DNA of 64,000 bases. Source: Deuterostichococcus epilithicus. Lineage: Eukaryota; Chlorophyta; Trebouxiophyceae; Prasiolales; Stichococcaceae. The DNA lies in NCBI GenBank assembly GCA_033439295.1, contig JAVTLE010000005.1, forward strand, positions 3,894,501 through 3,958,500, in the 5' to 3' direction. Positions 23,370 through 36,023 of the stretch are shown one piece after another. The notes under the pieces were generated by a model. That model ran no database searches and was not told the origin of the DNA. It was given only the letters and a program-made list of their open reading frames with translations. How positions within the stretch are numbered: the stretch's first letter is position 1; the number at the start of each line of letters is the position of its first letter. The translations under genes were made by a program, and so were the position numbers.

Positions 23370-26300
23370 TTAGTAAGTGCGGGCCTTTGGCGGAATGTGC
23401 GGCATCTCGTCGTCCATGGGCTGCATGTGGACCGGCCGGTAGTCCACCTTCACCTGCGGCAGCCGCATGCTCACGGGTCAGTCGCTGCTTGCTATGGCGC
23501 ACACAGTGAGACACAGCTCGGGCAGCAGGCCAACAGGCCAATACCGAGGTACTCATGACTGCAGGCAGGCGCCACGGCGAGCCTTTCCATACATCTGCAA
23601 ACCCAGCGGCTCTACCCCACGGATGCAGCCGCACATCGGTGATATACATCCACAGCGCATAGGGGGGTGGCGCGCGCCTTCTCGTGGGTGGGCTTGGAGC
23701 CGTCAAACCAGGCGATGGTGTGCTTCATCCATTCCTTGTCGTTGCGGTCCGGGAAGTCCTCCCGCGCGTGGGCGCCCCTCGACTCCTGGTGTACCAAGGG
23801 GTATAGAGTTCAGAATCAGGCGCAGAGGCCAAGGCAGTCGCCAGGGTAAACGTTGTGCAGACCCTATTGGTATTCGGGCATGCCGCCTGCAGCGTTGCCT
23901 GGCGGGTGTGACGCTGCGGCTCGCCGAGAGCGACTGCCTTGCTGCACGGGCAGCGCTGCAGGGAGTGACGCACGGCTGTCGCATGGCAGGTGCTGTTCCT
24001 ACTCGCAAGCGAGATCAGTCATTCGGCAAAAGGAAGGTCCCACGGTGCATGCGCCGTGCGGGGCTCAGGGCGATGCATGGTGACAGCAGGGTTTTACACG
24101 GTCACATGGCGAAACTCGGAGCAGAGTTTGCACGGACCCACACCTTGCGGGCCTCGGCGGAGTGCACGGTGACGGCGGCGTTGGTGAGCAGGTTGTCCAG
24201 CTCGCACGCCTCCGTCAGGTCGGTGTTCCACACCAGGCTGCGGTCCGTCAGCTGCGGGGCAGCCACAGTGAAGCGGTTGCAGAATGATTTGTATGACAGT
24301 GACCGCCTTCTGGGGCCAGGCGAGCACAATTCACTGTCCCTACACGCCTGACGCAGGCCCCCTCGAGCTGGCGCGCTGGCGCTCATCCACCCGTGTGTAC
24401 TCGCCTGCTTGCTGCAGACAGGTAGCAGGCTGCGGCAATCCACAGCGGGCAGCTCAAAAGGGCTCCCGGCCCCTCCTAACAGGGTCAACTTCGAATGCAA
24501 CTGGAAGCCCGTCAACTTTCAACCGAAACGCTGTGTCACTCCGCCGCGGCAGGGGCTCACCCCGATGTCGTCCAGAGAGGCGACGACCTCGTCGATGCGC
24601 CGCTTGCCCTGCTCCAGGGTTTCCTGGGTGCGGAACACCGCCGCATCCTCCTGCGGCAGGCCCCACACCAGAAAATCTTCACTGCATCAGTGAGGGCAGT
24701 TCGGTTCCTTGCGTGCAGTTCGAGACGCCTGCCCTTCAAGGTGCTCTGGCTTGCGAAGGGCGTGGGCACGGTGGCTGGCTGCTGCAAGCGGCGTTGGCAC
24801 CGCAATCCTTCTGCAGGGCCGAGCGGACGGGCAAGTATGTTCCAAGAAAGCCAACAGCGGTGGCGTGCCTGCATGACGCGCTGCATCGTGCCGCGAATCT
24901 GCGCGGTGGACAGCCCCCCCTTCGAGAAGCGCAGCTTGTCGAGCCGCGCGATCGTGTCCTCGCCCGCATCAGCGGGCAGGTCCGGCTGCGCGTCGCCTGG
25001 CTTCATCTCCTCGCCTGTGCCCAAGCATTCTCGATTTCGTCAATGCAGGACCCTATGCTGGTTCGTTCCCCATCTGAGTGGCCGTGAGTTGTTCAAGCTG
25101 TTCGTGCTCTGAGGTGTGGGGGCAAGAAACGCGAGCCGTGGGCGATGCAGCAAGCCAGACGGTAGGCAAGGGGTCTGCGGTGCCGACAGGCAGTGCCGCA
25201 GCACACCTCCGTCCCCGGCTTCCTCCTTCGCAGGCAGGTCGTGCTGGCATGGGAGACGCACCCACGGTGATGCCGCAGGCGCGGCCGAAGACGACGATGT
25301 CCAGCAGGCTGTTGGCGCCGAGGCGGTTGGCGCCGTGCACCGACGCTGAGGCACACTCCCCCGCGGCCAGCAGCCCCGGCACAATGTGCTCCGGGTCCTC
25401 CTAAGCAGTTGGGGATCTAGGGTTTGGGGCCAGCAGAAGGAACGGGTTCGAAGGTACACGTTTAGTACAGATGTCAGGGTGCCGGGTGGAACATGTGGCG
25501 CTGAAGGCCCTGTGGGAGGCCACCGCCAGGGCAATCAAAACAGGTGGTGCGCTGAGAGCAGCCGTCGTCCGAATCCGTCAGAGAAGCCCCTGGCTGTGCA
25601 GCACTGAAACGCAAACACTCGCTGCACACCTTGGTCGGTGAGACGACCTGGCCGCGGAAGTTGGTGGGGACGCCACCCTGCGCATGATGCAGGTTTGATG
25701 GTCAAACACTGATCGCGGGTGGCGCACAGGTGGAGCAACCGGTGGCATCAGATGTCACAGTCACTGAAATGGATATCTTGGTTGCAGCAGGACCAAGCAA
25801 GGGTTCGCATCGAAGGGTTGCGCTGCTCGGGAGGACTTCGCACCATGTTGTAGTGGACAGTAGGGATGACGGGGATGGGCTCCTGTGCACCAGGCCGAAG
25901 CGTCGTTAGGCATTCCCGCACGCACATGAGGAACAACCACGCGGGTCCAGGCTCGGCACCGCCGGCGGCCAATTGCACCCCACACACCACACGCAGGTCC
26001 ATGCACAGCATGCAGGCAGCACAGGCAGCGCCCGGAGGCGGCAACCAGGACGTGCGGCCACCTTTGTGACGTCGACGCCGGCAAAGATGGCGGCAGTCTC
26101 GCTGATGCCCGGCAGCCGCTCCGCCAGCAGCTCCGGCGGCAGGTGGTTGAGGTGCAGGTAGATGTGGTCCTTCTCCGGACCCACACCGCGGCCCTCCCGA
26201 ATCTCCATGGTCATGGACCGCGACACGACATCGCGCGACGCCAGGTCCTTTGCTGTCGGCGCGTACCTGAACAGCAAGTGGCGATGAGTCACCAAGTCTG

Positions 26301-29300
26301 CTCCGTGAGTAGTTAGTCCGCCACCCAGAAGGGACCGTAAGTCAGTCTCACGATGCAGGCATGGCAGTGATGGGCATACAATGCGCCGAGGGCGGCCGCG
26401 GGAGGCACATGAGACGGCAAGGTGAAGCTGTTCTGAGCGGCACTGTCTGTGAGGAGATGCCGACCACTAATCAGGGAGCACTGACACGAGCACAGCCTCT
26501 GCCACTGACAACGAGGTGTCCTTGCATGCCTTGGATGAGGGCATGCAGCACGCAATGTGGACAGCGACCAGCGGCAGCAGCTCCGCCGCCAACAGCAGCT
26601 GCGCCGCTGAAGGCTGTTGCCTGACGGACACAAAGGGAAGCAGAACACGAAGGAGATGTGTCGAAATGCGGTACCGCTCCATGAAGCGCTCGCCCTCGGA
26701 GTTGCGCAGCACGCCGCCCTCGCCGCGCGAGCCCTCCGTGATGAGGCACCCCGCACCGTAGATGCCTGGAGAGCATAAGCATTGTTTTTTTGTTTTGTTT
26801 TTTTTATTAAAGCAGAGCAAGCGGCATGGAGCAGGTGCAGCACCAGTTGCTTGAGGAGGGCCCAGCAGCAGAATGGGCGGGACAGCACAGTCACGAGCGT
26901 CGCCGCAGCAGTCCACCGCCTGATGTCTGGTGAGCCACTGACGACCCATTGTGCGCACTGGGTGCGCCTGATGCATCCGCTGGCGGCGCTGCATCGCAGG
27001 GTGCTGCCACGAGAATGCCGACGGTCATGAGGGGAGCCCCGACAAGTGCACGAGCCGCCAATGGAGGAAACATTACACCCCGAATAAGTTCCAGAAAACA
27101 TCCTACCCGTGGGGTGGAACTGCACAAACTCCAGATCCTGCAGCGGGATGCCGGCGCGGGAGGCCATCGCGTTGCCGTCGCCGGTGCAGGTGTGCGCTGA
27201 GGTCGCAGAAAAGTAGGCCCGCCCGTAGCCGCCTGTCGCCAAGATCGTCTGCAGCGACCGCAGAACGGGAGTGTCAGCGTCGACCTGACCCAAGACTGTC
27301 ATGCAGGGGGTGTGCACCCTTTAGGACATGCGCTGAAAAGACGTGCCGCAGCGCGCGGTTTTAACCCTGGCGGAGCCCAGTACAGACCTGCAGGATGGCG
27401 CGACAGTTTGCCAAAGAGGAGACGGCTGGCACGCAGGGGGACAGCTGGATGCGGGGCGCAAACCTGCGCGGCACGGAAGCGGTGCAGGGTGCCGTCCTCC
27501 ATGCACATGGCGATGACGCCGCGGCAGGCGCCGTCCGCGTCCATGATCAGGTCCAGTGCAAAGTACTCCACTGCAGGGAAATTGTGGGTAGCAGGGGGTT
27601 GAGTAAGGCCTTCAGTAATTCGCGCTTCTGGGAATTGTGACAGATGGCCATGGCCATTCGTGATCCGGGCCTGCGCAGCACACTCGGATGCGCAGGAAAA
27701 TTCGAGGGCTCGGGGAGAGTCGAGGGCTCGGGAAACCAGCGGCTATCACAGGTTTGAGACAAACGATTAATAAATCAACAGACTGAGTCTAGCAGGGCGC
27801 CAGGCAACGCCCTGGGCTGCAGAGGAGCCTCGTCCAAAGGGTGCAATGCATACGTACCGACCAATGAGCACGGAGGATGGCACAGGGACGAAAGGGGTAT
27901 CGCAATGTGAACCGAGGGACGCACCAAAAAACTGGACGTTGTGCTTCATCGCCTGCCCGTACAGCGTGTGCAGCATCGCATGCCCCGTGCGATCTGCGGC
28001 ACACGCGCAACGGTACGCCTGGCCGCCCTTGCCAAAGTCCAGGCTCTGCGAAAGGTGCACGCAGAGTGGGACAATGACATGCGTCGCCTGAGAATGAAGT
28101 GGATGCCTGGCACAGCGGCTGAGCAGGTGCGACCTGAGGCTGCGTGACGTTGCCTGGGCACTGAAGCTGATCTATCAGATGCACGAACATGCCTTATAGG
28201 TTGGTCGCACCAAAGCACTGCCTGGACCCTAAGACGCACGCCAGGGTGCCAAACCAGGGCGCTGCCATGCTGCCAGCCCTTTCCCGACAGGGGGACGGCG
28301 GCGTGCTCCCGCAGGCCTGCCTTTCACGGTTGCCGCCTTGAATGCCAGACCCCCACGAGCACCAGAGGTGCTGTCCTCGGAACTCCACGGAACCCTCCGC
28401 TGCTCGCCCGCAGGACCGGCCGGGCGAGGCCTCACCTGGCCGCCGAAGGCGCGCTGGTAGATGCGGCCGTCCTCGGTGCGCGAGAACGGAAGCCCGTAGT
28501 GCTCCAGCTCCCGGACCGCTTTGGGCGCCTCCCGACACATGTACTCGATGGCGTCCTGAGCAGGCGGCAGGGTTGTGGGCAAGGTCAGCAGGGCGTGGGC
28601 AGCTGATGGGCAGCGATATGCCTGGCCGCTTGGGTGACTGAGCGACAGCAGGCAAGTACACCCGATGGTGGGACCTCCACACCCCCTTGGTGCCCTGCGC
28701 AGGCCTGACGGCTGGAGGGCGTCTGCACCGGCACCGATGTAACCTCCCACATGACGACCGCAGCATTGCACAGTCTGGCACGACTCAGCTGGCCGGCAGG
28801 GTGCTGCAGCACCACCTGCCAGCTGCTACACATGCGCGATTCGCCACGCTGTCACCCAGGCAGCTATGCCTGGGAGCGGCTCCTCAGCTAACAGAGGTTT
28901 TGGGCCCTCCACATGCGCCTGCCCACCCCACTATACGGGCACGAGAACGCACCTGGTCACCGAGCCAGTCGGACCCCTTGATGGTGTCGTATGCATGCCA
29001 CCGCCAGTCATCCTCGCTCATGTTGCCAAGCGCCGCATTGATGCCGCCCTGCGCCGCCACTGTGTGGCTGCGCGTCGGGAACAGCTTCGTGATGCACCTG
29101 CAGAACACCATCCGGGTGAGCATGAGTGTACTCGTCAGGCTGTGGGGGTCTCCCAGCCGAGGTTTGCTTGGCGGGGCCTGACGGCACTGCCGTGGGACGG
29201 CTGCCAGCGAGATCCCGCGGCAGTGCCAAGAGCAGCGCCGTTGAAGAGGCGGAGTCTGGCTTCAGCCAAAGCCTACGGCAGGCGCCCTTGCAACGCTTCA

Positions 29301-30018
29301 GCCAAAGTGCCTCGGAATTGGCTTTCTACACATGCACAGCTCGCCAGCTCACGGGTAAAGCCGGTTCTGGTGCCATTGCTGCTGCAGCAGCAGAACGCAG
29401 CATGTGCTGCAGAAAGCACTTAAGCAGTGGTTTGAGCAGGCGAGGAGCGAGTGTCTTAGCCCTTGGGACCAGAGGTGCACTCGGTAATGGCTTCAAGCAC
29501 AGCCTGTCAGGAATGCAGAACGGCCCACTCTTCCAAGCAAGAGTCCGGGCAGGTGGGAGCAGCAGTTGTACCGCATCTGACAGCTCTATATGCATCTCGA
29601 CACGGCGTCCGCAACCTCGCCAGAGGGCACGCACAAGTGCAAATAATAGGGTGACGTGTCAGTCACGATGCGATGGCAGATTGCGAGTTGACACAGCGCG
29701 AACGCTCATGAACTCTGCCAATCATGTGTGAGTGCACCAGGATACCTCTGCTGACGGCGAGACGTCCAAACGGGACGCACGATGCCATGGTGAATTTGGG
29801 TCATCAGGCGACTTACGAGATATATTCGGAGTGCGAACTCACGCTGCATTGAAGCCCTGCTCTGCGAGGCCCACAGTGGCCCGCAGGCCGGCTCCACCGG
29901 CGCCTACGACCAGCGCGTCATAGGTGTGGTCGATGACCGGGTACGAAGATTGGGTGCTGAATGCACGGGCTGCCTTGCTCGCTGCCCGCAGAGCCTCGAG
30001 GCTCTGTCTCCGCAGCAT
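23370..30018 (-). CDS. SDHA: succinate dehydrogenase flavoprotein subunit, mitochondrial
   Basis: Oxidises succinate to fumarate and passes electrons through FAD to the iron-sulfur subunit of complex II, on the matrix side of the inner mitochondrial membrane. Many exons. ATG 30018 gives [20 protein letters not shown], an amphipathic Arg/Ala presequence, then [20 protein letters not shown] (FAD dinucleotide fold), [20 protein letters not shown] with the His that carries covalent FAD (about 29070), [35 protein letters not shown] (about 28520), [14 protein letters not shown] (about 27960), [20 protein letters not shown] (about 27230), [37 protein letters not shown] (about 25860), [20 protein letters not shown] (about 25350), and the helical domain to [20 protein letters not shown] (about 23740). 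The last exon is [11 protein letters not shown]...KARTY with TAA at 23370. The final intron (23454-23677) is GC-AG. All hallmark residues of the family are present. Confidence 0.96.
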
Positions 30019-31024
30019 CGTGACGTTGCAAATACCTAGCTTGGCGTGCAAGTCAAAACTGAGCCATAGAGAGTCGTTGAGTTGGACTGTTGCTGTACTT
30101 TGTGTTCCAGCAGCAGGGTCTTACTACGGATGGTTGATACTTAGGACCATATGCCGGGTATGCCGCTGAAACTGCCGCCGCTTAGGTTGCAGCTTAGTGT
30201 CCTCGCACCGACTTCCAGAGCGCAAGCGCGCAGAATCCACTCGACCGGGGTCGGCCAGGCATGCACACAATCGGAGGAGGCACCTTGAGGGGCTTGGGCA
30301 AGCTGACCGGAAGGGCGTCATGTGCGTGAAAGGCGGCGGCTGTAGATAGGAGGACACTGGCAACAGGCGCGGGATACAGCGAGACAAATTGAAAAAACTG
30401 ACTCTGCACGTAACGCCCCCCCTTCCCCCCTTCCCATTCAAGTTGAACTATTGTGGTTGTCAAAGCGTACCTCCAGGCAGCTACGTGCACCCTCGCTCAC
30501 TACAGCGAGGGTGCAGGCACGGTTGAGACAATAGCGGGCGGCAGCTGAGAAAGGAGAAGGCTGGAAACAGGAGATAGTGCAGTAGCTGTGGCTAAAGTGT
30601 GCAGCTGCCTCGTTTTCGGAAGGTTTTCGTTGCAATGATGGAGAGGAAATCTGAAGCGCAGGCGAGTAGGATGCACTCATGTGGGGTCGACCAGGCATGG
30701 ACGCGCCCCAAACAAAGCAGTCGAATAAGTAAATCCAAACAAAAGCTCGGACAGAGAGCAACAGATCCAGTTCACTGCCCCAAGGAACTGCAACGTCGAA
30801 TTCGACCAGGAGTTGGTGTGGTCTTCCATTGCGGAGTTCAGTGCCAAGTAAGAAGTAGATAACCTTGACGCACAAGTTGCACCAGACGGCTCGTACCCTC
30901 GCATGCGGTCCCCAGTCTGCCGCTGATGTATTTCTGCGAGCCATTTGCACAGCTGGAAAATTTGAAAGCGCTGATACGCGCCTGCCCCCCCAGCCAGCCG
31001 GTCCAGGTTCCACCAACCCCCAGC
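30019..31024. other. no recognisable gene; intergenic
   Basis: Between the SDHA start and the phosphatase stop, both minus. It should carry the SDHA promoter and the phosphatase 3' untranslated region. It contains a short perfect hairpin (30486-30515); otherwise nothing recognised. Confidence 0.55.
30486..30515. repeat. perfect 12-bp inverted repeat
   Basis: TGCACCCTCGCT and its exact reverse complement, separated by six bases. It lies about 510 bases downstream of the phosphatase stop on the minus strand. Could form a hairpin in RNA; function unknown. Confidence 0.85.
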
Positions 31025-34000
31025 CTAGACCATCTCGACGGCCTGGAAGTCGTTGGCCGGTGCCTCCCGCACAGTCGCAGGCTTGGGGCCCACTGGTGGC
31101 GCAGAGGAGCCGCCGCCCGCCAGGTGCGCATCCGAGGGGCGCTCCAGGAAGCCGTGGCGGTGGTCGAAACTGCACGATCCGAGACAAGACGCTGAAGAAG
31201 CGAAGGTCGGGAAGGAACCTTATGGCATTGTACTGTCGACACTTCCCAAATGCCCAAATGCTGAGACTGAGTGCACATTCCTGTGTGAGCATGCAGCACA
31301 CGCATCTTCAGATGCATTCGACACCTCCCGCCTAGTCAGGTGCACAGATGCACGCATGCGCATGCAGGCAACTGAGCCTACGTGCATGTGCCTGGCGCCA
31401 AAGCCTGCAAGCATGTGTCTTCTGGTGGCAGAGCCTGCTCCCACATGTCTCTGCAGGCTAGTGGCAGGGCACCCGGACGAGCAAGCCACGGAATAATTAA
31501 GCCGCAAGACGCTGGCCTCACACCTGTGTGCCATGTTGAACTCCGGGCCTCGGCCGACGACATACTTTGCTGTTGGAATGGCCTGCAGGCACCAGCAGGG
31601 TGGAGCAATTGAGGTCCTAGCTCCTGAGCCAAAGTTATCCCAGACGCATGCCGAGCTCTGTCATAAACGTGTTGTAGGTGCAGCAGCGGGGGTCTGGCCG
31701 CGAGCTGGCGGTGGCACGAGGTGCTGGTGCAACCGACGCCACATAACATTTCAAATCAGGGACACTCACTAAGGATATATTTCGCAAGGGGAGCCGCAGA
31801 CCAATCTTAGAGTGCACCTTCATGACGAAGGCGAGGCCAATCATGGCGCCGAGCACAAAGCCACCGACCACGTCAGCGGTGCTGTGCTTGTTGTCGATGA
31901 TGCGGCTGATGCCGATGCCCCAGCCAAAGCAAATCTACAGCAAAGCGAGGCAAGCAGATCAGTTGCCATCAGCTCAATGATCAGCGGGGCGGCAGGGACC
32001 ACTAAACAGCAGGAGTTCCCACGACTGCCAAAACAGTTCTGAGAGTTGCAGTTGATGTTTGAAATTTGACAGGAGGCCCACGGCGACCTACTTTGCGGTT
32101 GATGGCTGAGCACACGACCATGCAGCGGGGTCAACCCAGGTCGGGCAAGGACATGGCAGACAACATTCGGACCTGTACGCATCCATGCAGTCACAGGAGC
32201 TTATAGTAGGCTGCACCTGGACGAGCACCCAGTACATGCCAACAGCCTGGCCCAGGTCCTTGAGGAAGACGCCAGTCTTGCCGCGCCGCCGTACGACGTG
32301 GCTCATCACCGAGCGGCGGTTGCGGTAGAAGAGGGTCCACAGGAAGTAGCCTGTGGCAGGCGGGGCGAGGCCATCGGTGGGTGCTTTCAGCACGATGTGG
32401 ACTTCGATTGTGGCCTGAGACAGGACGGTGGCTCGTGACAAGCTGCTGGCACATGTGTGCTTAGGAAGTAGGCACGACAGCAGGCACCAAGGTTCACGGG
32501 TTTGAACATCCGACGCCAGGTGGCAAATAGCTGGTTTGGGGCTGGCTTGGTATGGAATTGCTCTTGCCAGAGGGTTTTAAGGCGTGCAGCAGGGTTGCAC
32601 TTACCACAGTGGTAGAAGGCGAACACCGTTGCGGTGGAGGCATGCCCTGCGCATGGCACACCAACACTGGGTCAGCAGCGGCGATGCTTCGTCTGTTGTC
32701 TCTGTAATCCCTCAAGCTGCACCCCGGCCGCATCAAGGCCCTGCCGCCACATTCCTGCCTCGTGCACAGCCGGAGCAGCGCAAGTGCAGGCCATGTATGC
32801 TGTCAGGCCTAGCTGCCGGCAGGTGGTGTACGGCTGAAACAAGAGCCACCAAACTTTCGAGGGACATCGCACCTGAAACAAATGCCTGCCGCGCGTCGCG
32901 CTGGGTCTTGTCAGAGGCGCGGCAGGGGAAGGCGGCCTTTGCGGCGTTCCCAGACTGGCCGATGACCAGCGGCTCGCTGGCCAGGGTACTGGGCGTCAGC
33001 GGGTTACACTGCGCCAGCTCCAGGAAGTCGGGTCTGTTGGCAAACTAGGCGAGCGGTCAGCTGCATGAGACCAGGGGGGGGATGCGGCGCGCCAGTTGGC
33101 TCGCGCAACTCACACGACGGCTGCGATGTGCGGTCAGACCACGGTGCTTTGCGACAGTCCGATGTCAGGCGCGCATGGCACGTTTGGCGACGGTCACCGA
33201 GGCAGCCTGCCATGCCGTCCCATCGCGCAAGGGCAATCCCTCTGCAGACTCAAGTCTTGAGGATTGGGATGCGCACCGCAGGACACCAGTGGCGACCTTC
33301 GTCAGCTCTGTCATGAAGATGGTGAACAGGAAGGCGACCACGATGTCGATGAAAAAGTGCAGCGCCGTCGACACGGCCATGGTGACATTGCGGTGCACCT
33401 GCGGCAAGGCGGTTGCTGGGTCAATGCGCCTGTGCCCGCGCATATTGCTGCACGCAGCCCAGAACACGATGCAGAGGGGCACTCATATAATTTCTGCCCA
33501 CTCCATGTCCCCAATGCGGACTCGAGCCACCGACAACATTGGAGACATAGCATGCACAGCACAGATGTGAAAGCGATTTAGCGTGGGGCCCGATGCTTAC
33601 CTTCTTGAAGAGGATGAACTCGCCGATCCACAGGCTGATGATCATGAGGATGAAGGGGATGACGATCGCGACCCACGCTGGAATGGTGTCCGAGCGGTTG
33701 GGGTAGGATATGGTGGCGTCGTAGATCGCGAATGGCCGCGTGCGCGGCTTGACAGCCCCTGCAGGTGTGCAGCCGTGCGTCTGACACTTGAGCCCCAATC
33801 GCACTGTAAGGCACGCCGACATATCACACAGTGCACTTGGGGTGTGCAGTCAAGCAGGCGCGGTCTGCAGCGCTGAACATTCAACTCTCGGATTATGCGA
33901 GCACTGCCAAGTTAACCAGCAGCACGCGGTTCAATGCCATACATGCAAAACAGATGCGCTGGCTGTGGGCGCGACACGCTGGCGACTCCAGGCTGACAGG

Positions 34001-34127
34001 AAGCGTGATGGCCTTCGGGAAAGGTCGCACAATGTATGACGCCGAGCATGACGACTGGTATGATGGTGATGAGTGCTGTTCCCCACAGCTGGCTCCTGAT
34101 CACGAACCTCCAATCGATGTCACGGAT
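31025..34127 (-). CDS. PAP2-family lipid phosphate phosphatase (5' end not found)
   Basis: Integral membrane phosphatase that removes phosphate from phosphatidic acid or related lipid phosphates (family role). Exon phases agree along the chain. First exon found (34127): IRDIDWRFVIRSQLWGTALI with a membrane helix. Then FAIYDATISYPNRSDTIPAW and a long hydrophobic stretch ending EFILFKK (about 33740-33600), and FFIDIVVAFLFTIFMTELTK. Splicing of KVATGVLR to PDFLEL (acceptor near 33045) creates the KX6RP motif of domain 1. Domain 2 is FVSGHAS, with Val in place of the common Pro, across the junction near 32870/32650. Domain 3 is SRIIDNKHSTADVVGG (about 31900). A 56-base exon near 31580-31525 (AIPTAKYVVGRGPEFNMAH) restores phase to the last exon FDHRHGFLERPSDAHL... 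and TAG at 31025. All three catalytic motifs are present. No ATG is in phase near 34127, so a short first exon lies upstream. Confidence 0.88.
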
Positions 34128-36023
34128 CTGCGCAGATGACACGCATGCGCTCGAACAAGCGATCACGTTTCTCGCAGGCAGCTTCGCCAGCTACTGGCAC
34201 ACGAGGCTTGCGGCAGCGCAGCACGAGCCTCACAAGCAACTGGCACCCCTGTGTTCCTGGAGCCTTTCAAGCTCAGCGATGCAGGCCAGTCGCTTGTGGC
34301 TCAGGCTGCTGGCACAGTCTGCAGCTAGCAGCAGGTGCAGGTGCGTGTCTCACATGCCACGAGATGGCGGCGCGGTCATACACCGATGTCCTTGGGCTCG
34401 CAGGGCTGGCCGGCACGGCTTTGCCGCCGCCCTTGGAGCTGTTCCTGCAGCATCACAGTTCATGCTTCTAAGAGATACAGCATCACAGTTCATGCGTCTC
34501 AGTTCTAAATCAAAGACTGCAAAGATATCTTACACTATGGCTCGCTTGACTCCACTCCACATCGCCACCTGAAGGCTGGGCACGCAACGCCGCAACATAC
34601 TGCAGCCAATGCAAACGGCCGCGAGTGCAGTATGAAACTGAGTAGACACAAGCCTCACCAGCCATCTTCCTGGACCATCGGCTGCGTGTGGCCATTCGTC
34701 TCCCCGCCATTCGCAAAGACGGAGGGCTGAACGGTGGCCATGATGATGCCGCCGCCGTCCGCCACAAGATCGACTCGACCCCTGTGCCAACAGCCATGCC
34801 CATGTTTCAGTGAACTCGCCTGACTTCAAATGCACAGCAGTCGTGATTTGAGTGCGAGCGCCATCAATCGCTCTGATTTCGACAGCTTTCCCGAGCGCCC
34901 GAGTCAGCACTGTTGCCCCATTCGCAGCTACCTGTGATGCGTCCGGAACAGTCAGTATACGCCCTGCCACCAACCGCGCCCCTGCAGACAACCCCTCAGC
35001 GCGTCGCATGCGCGGCCGCTGCAGAGCGCTTCAATCGTGTGGCGACGACAAGCCAAGGCAGACGGCCCGAAGCTGATGTCGTAAAACCTGGTGCAGCTCA
35101 CAATTTGCAGAGGTTCTGTTTCATCAGGGCATGCGCAACGGGCTGGCGGCACCGTGAGCCGCTCGGTGCCTCTAAAGACGCTGGGTACGACAGCCGCCCG
35201 CCGGCGGTGGTGCAAGCCAGTCCCCTTTACTTTTGCACGGGTTCGGCAGTCGCACACGCTCCCGCGTCACGCGCGCCTCAAACCTTCCGAAACATCTGTC
35301 TGCCTGTGCTGAATGGACACTGTTGTGGCCGCACAGCAAGCATGCGAGCACCGCCCTCGGGGGCAGGGATCAGGCACTTACGAATCTGACACCACTTGGT
35401 GCGGTTGCTCCCTCCCGCCCGCCGACGGACCAGCGCTGTTCTGATTGAAGCGCCTGGGCGAGACGCTAGGTTTGCTGACGGTCGCAGCACCTGGCGGCGG
35501 CAAGCAGCAACAGGGAGGGCTTTGAAACGTGCGGACTGACCCTGAACTTCAAGGTGAGGCTCAACGAAATCATCGATGTGTCATCGCGAAAACCCTTCGG
35601 GCTTGCTGACCTGGACCCGTTGCAGGCCAGACCCACATCCGTGTTGGCTTCGAACATGGAAGGACCATGGCTCAGAGATGTTACGCTTACAGCGAGCAGG
35701 GACCTTGTTCTGGCTTGCAGTGCACCCTCTAAGCGGATTCTGACACCGCCGTAGGCGTATGAACCAAGAGCTGCAAAGGTCCAAAGGGAGTGACAAGCAA
35801 TGAGCATTCTGTGGACGATTGAGGCCTTCACCGCCGCTCGCACACAGCACGATGAGGCCTTCACCGCTGTTTGCACATTCGCGGCAGTGACCAGCGGTTT
35901 CACGCGGCACCGGTGGCCCAGCTGCGATATGCCAGACTGCTGCCGCAGTCATATGACGCAGTCAGAGGCCGGCTCCCGGCTCGCAGCATCCTGACTGGGA
36001 CGCAGTGGCGCTTCTCGTCCGTC
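34128..36023. other. upstream of phosphatase; one possible unplaced exon
   Basis: Should hold the missing first exon and promoter of the phosphatase and the 3' side of TIM17. On plus, 35488-35754 is open after a cag acceptor, reads smoothly (for example RLNEIIDVSSRKPFGLADLD) and ends in TAG, but I recognise no family and find no partner exon. A short direct repeat (GATGAGGCCTTCACCGC-like, two copies) sits near 35818-35870. Confidence 0.4.

Noticed and set aside
23467-24351. Plus frame of 294 codons
   Set aside because: Antisense to SDHA exons, no motif.
34530-35009. Minus frame of 159 codons that could be the missing start of the phosphatase
   Set aside because: No membrane or family motif, and no donor I could join in phase 0 to the exon at 34127.
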